Origin: an uncultured Flavihumibacter sp.
GTDB taxonomy: Bacteria > Bacteroidota > Bacteroidia > Chitinophagales > Chitinophagaceae
DNA length: 13,881 bases
Reading direction: 5' to 3'
NCBI GenBank assembly: GCA_946482545.1
Contig: CAMLRX010000132.1
Location: forward strand, 1 to 13,881
Shown: in pieces, positions 12,521 to 13,881 of the stretch
Position numbering within the stretch: position 1 is the stretch's first letter
Layout: every line of letters begins with the position of its first letter
Made by a program: the position numbers and the translations under genes
The notes under the pieces: generated by a model
What the model saw: the letters and a program-made list of their open reading frames with translations, nothing else
What the model was told of the DNA's origin: nothing
The model's database searches: none

Positions 12521-13881
12521 ATGGGAGACATACAGATCAAAAAGAACGCGAAGCAATACGATGTGGTAATTGTAGGTTCAGGCGCAGGCGGCGGTATGGC
12601 GGCTTATATGCTGGCAAACGCAGGACTTAAAGTCTGCCTGATTGAAGCCGGACCTATGTACGATCCGCAAAAGAACATTACACAACTGAAAAATCCATGG
12701 GACTCTCCGCGCAGAGGGGCCGGCACAAAGTTCCGTCCTTTCGGGGATTTTGACGCCTGTTACCATGGGTGGGATATAGATGGGGAGCCGTATACCAAAG
12801 AGAAAGGAACCGAATGGGACTGGTTCCGGGCAAGAATGCTCGGCGGAAGAACGAACCATTGGGGAAGAATTTCACTCCGGTTCGGGCCGAAAGATTTTAA
12901 AAGAAGAAGCATCGATGGACTGGGTGACGACTGGCCAATCGGGTATGACGATATCAGTCCATTCTACGACCGGGTGGACCGGTTGATCGGGATTTTCGGC
13001 TCTAAGGAAGGGATCGAAAATGAACCGGATGGCATTTTTCTACCGCCACCAAAGCCGCGGCTGCACGAAATGTTCATCAAAAAAGCCGGGGAGGGAATGG
13101 GCATTCCTGTCATTCCATCACGGATGTCGATCCTCACCCAGAAGATCAACGACGACAGGGGGGTATGCTTTTTCTGTTCTCAATGCAACAGGAACTGCAG
13201 TATGGCCAAAGCGGACTTCTCCTCTTCTAATGTGCTGATCTACCCGGCGATGAAAACCGGTAACCTGGATGTGATTCCCAATGCTATGGCGAGGGAAGTC
13301 CTCACCAACCAGGAAGGATTGGCAACGGGGATTTCTTATGTGAACAAAGATGACCTGAATGAATACCAGGTCTCCGGAAGGGTGGTGATCCTCGCGGCGA
13401 GCGCGTGTGAAAGTGCGCGGCTTATGCTCAACTCAAAATCCGACCGGCACCCGAACGGGATAGCCAACAGCAGCGATGTGGTGGGCAGGTACCTGCACGA
13501 CTCCACAGGCGCATCTTTGGGAGGTGTGCTGCCGCAGCTCTTCGACCGTAAGCGCTACAACGAAGACGGCGTAGGAGGGATGCACGTGTATACGCCGTGG
13601 TGGCTCGATAATAAAAAACTGGATTTCCCCAGAGGATATCATATTGAATACTGGGGCGGGTTTTCAAAACCGGCCTATGGGTTTACGGATGGCATCGAAA
13701 ACATGAACGGAAAATTGATGGTGAAAGGGGTACAGAAGGAAGCTGGGGGATATGGGAAATCTTTAAAAGAAGACTACCGGTTCTTCTACGGGGCTTCCGT
13801 AGGCATGGCCGGTAGGGGAGAAGCCATTGCCAGCCGTGAGAACCATTGTGCTATTGATCCGAATGTAGTGGATAAATACGG
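12521..13881 (+). CDS. GMC-family FAD-dependent oxidoreductase (3' end outside window)
   Basis: The frame is open from 12521 to the window end, giving 453 residues without a stop, so the C-terminus is missing. The N-terminus has the FAD-binding Rossmann motif VIVGSGAGGGMAAYMLANAG (16-35), then LIEAGP with Glu42 for the ribose. MLGGRTNHWGRISLRF (106-121) is the GMC signature region. A cysteine group at 216, 219, 222 and 226 (CFFCSQCNRNC) follows, then AKADFSSSN. Such cysteines occur in gluconate- and glucose-dehydrogenase-type GMC enzymes, where an iron-sulfur cluster passes electrons onward. The likely role is oxidation of a sugar or alcohol. The active-site His/Asn pair lies beyond the window. 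There is no signal peptide; in related systems a small subunit carries the export signal, and none is visible here. The first ATG is used, with no clear ribosome-binding site. Confidence 0.9.
   Translation, partial: MGDIQIKKNAKQYDVVIVGSGAGGGMAAYMLANAGLKVCLIEAGPMYDPQKNITQLKNPWDSPRRGAGTKFRPFGDFDACYHGWDIDGEPYTKEKGTEWDWFRARMLGGRTNHWGRISLRFGPKDFKRRSIDGLGDDWPIGYDDISPFYDRVDRLIGIFGSKEGIENEPDGIFLPPPKPRLHEMFIKKAGEGMGIPVIPSRMSILTQKINDDRGVCFFCSQCNRNCSMAKADFSSSNVLIYPAMKTGNLDVIPNAMAREVLTNQEGLATGISYVNKDDLNEYQVSGRVVILAASACESARLMLNSKSDRHPNGIANSSDVVGRYLHDSTGASLGGVLPQLFDRKRYNEDGVGGMHVYTPWWLDNKKLDFPRGYHIEYWGGFSKPAYGFTDGIENMNGKLMVKGVQKEAGGYGKSLKEDYRFFYGASVGMAGRGEAIASRENHCAIDPNVVDKY

Overview
The window looks like chromosomal DNA of a Bacteroidota bacterium, most likely Chitinophagaceae or a close relative. 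The reasons are several sites resembling the TTTG/TTG-N19-23-TAnnTTTG promoter of this phylum, a near absence of Shine-Dalgarno sites, a soluble PAS-PAS hybrid kinase with a Bacteroidota-style HPt (AHRIKP), a DUF6807 secreted protein, and a Cys-rich GMC dehydrogenase. Assignment to a family is inference; no rRNA or tRNA gene is present.

Layout. 250-1059 (+) is a lipoprotein, meeting tail to tail a tiny membrane protein (1061-1231, -). 1420-3882 (+) is an orphan hybrid histidine kinase whose stop codon directly abuts that of an MmcQ/YjbR-like protein (3883-4236, -). Divergent from the latter is a SET-domain lysine methyltransferase with a Lys-rich tail (4386-4850, +), which converges on a YdgJ-like Gfo/Idh/MocA oxidoreductase (4859-5914, -). 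A 250-bp spacer (5915-6164) carries short tandem repeats and two adjacent hairpins that share a core. Upstream of it on the minus strand is phosphoenolpyruvate synthase (6165-8612, -). Divergent from that are a YedJ-like HD phosphohydrolase and a DUF6807 exported protein, probably one operon (8808-10685, +). The DUF6807 gene overlaps the 3' end of an acyl-CoA dehydrogenase-fold flavoprotein (10650-11729, -). Next come a ribbon-helix-helix antitoxin plus MazF toxin (11913-12468, +) and the 5' part of a GMC oxidoreductase that runs off the window (12521-13881, +).

Most of this is ordinary housekeeping and accessory content rather than one coherent pathway. PEP synthase points to gluconeogenesis. 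The YdgJ-like oxidoreductase, DUF6807 protein and GMC dehydrogenase fit sugar oxidation and metabolism. The kinase has no partner regulator in view. I see no phage, CRISPR, transposase or recognisable defence island apart from the MazF module.

The least explained signals are: (a) the hairpin pair at 6075-6121, with a compensatory base-pair change between copies; (b) all four convergent gene pairs meeting with 8 nt or less between stop codons, one overlapping by 36 nt; (c) an operator-like repeat over the toxin-antitoxin promoter; (d) the SET protein with a histone-like tail; (e) a four-cysteine motif in the GMC enzyme.
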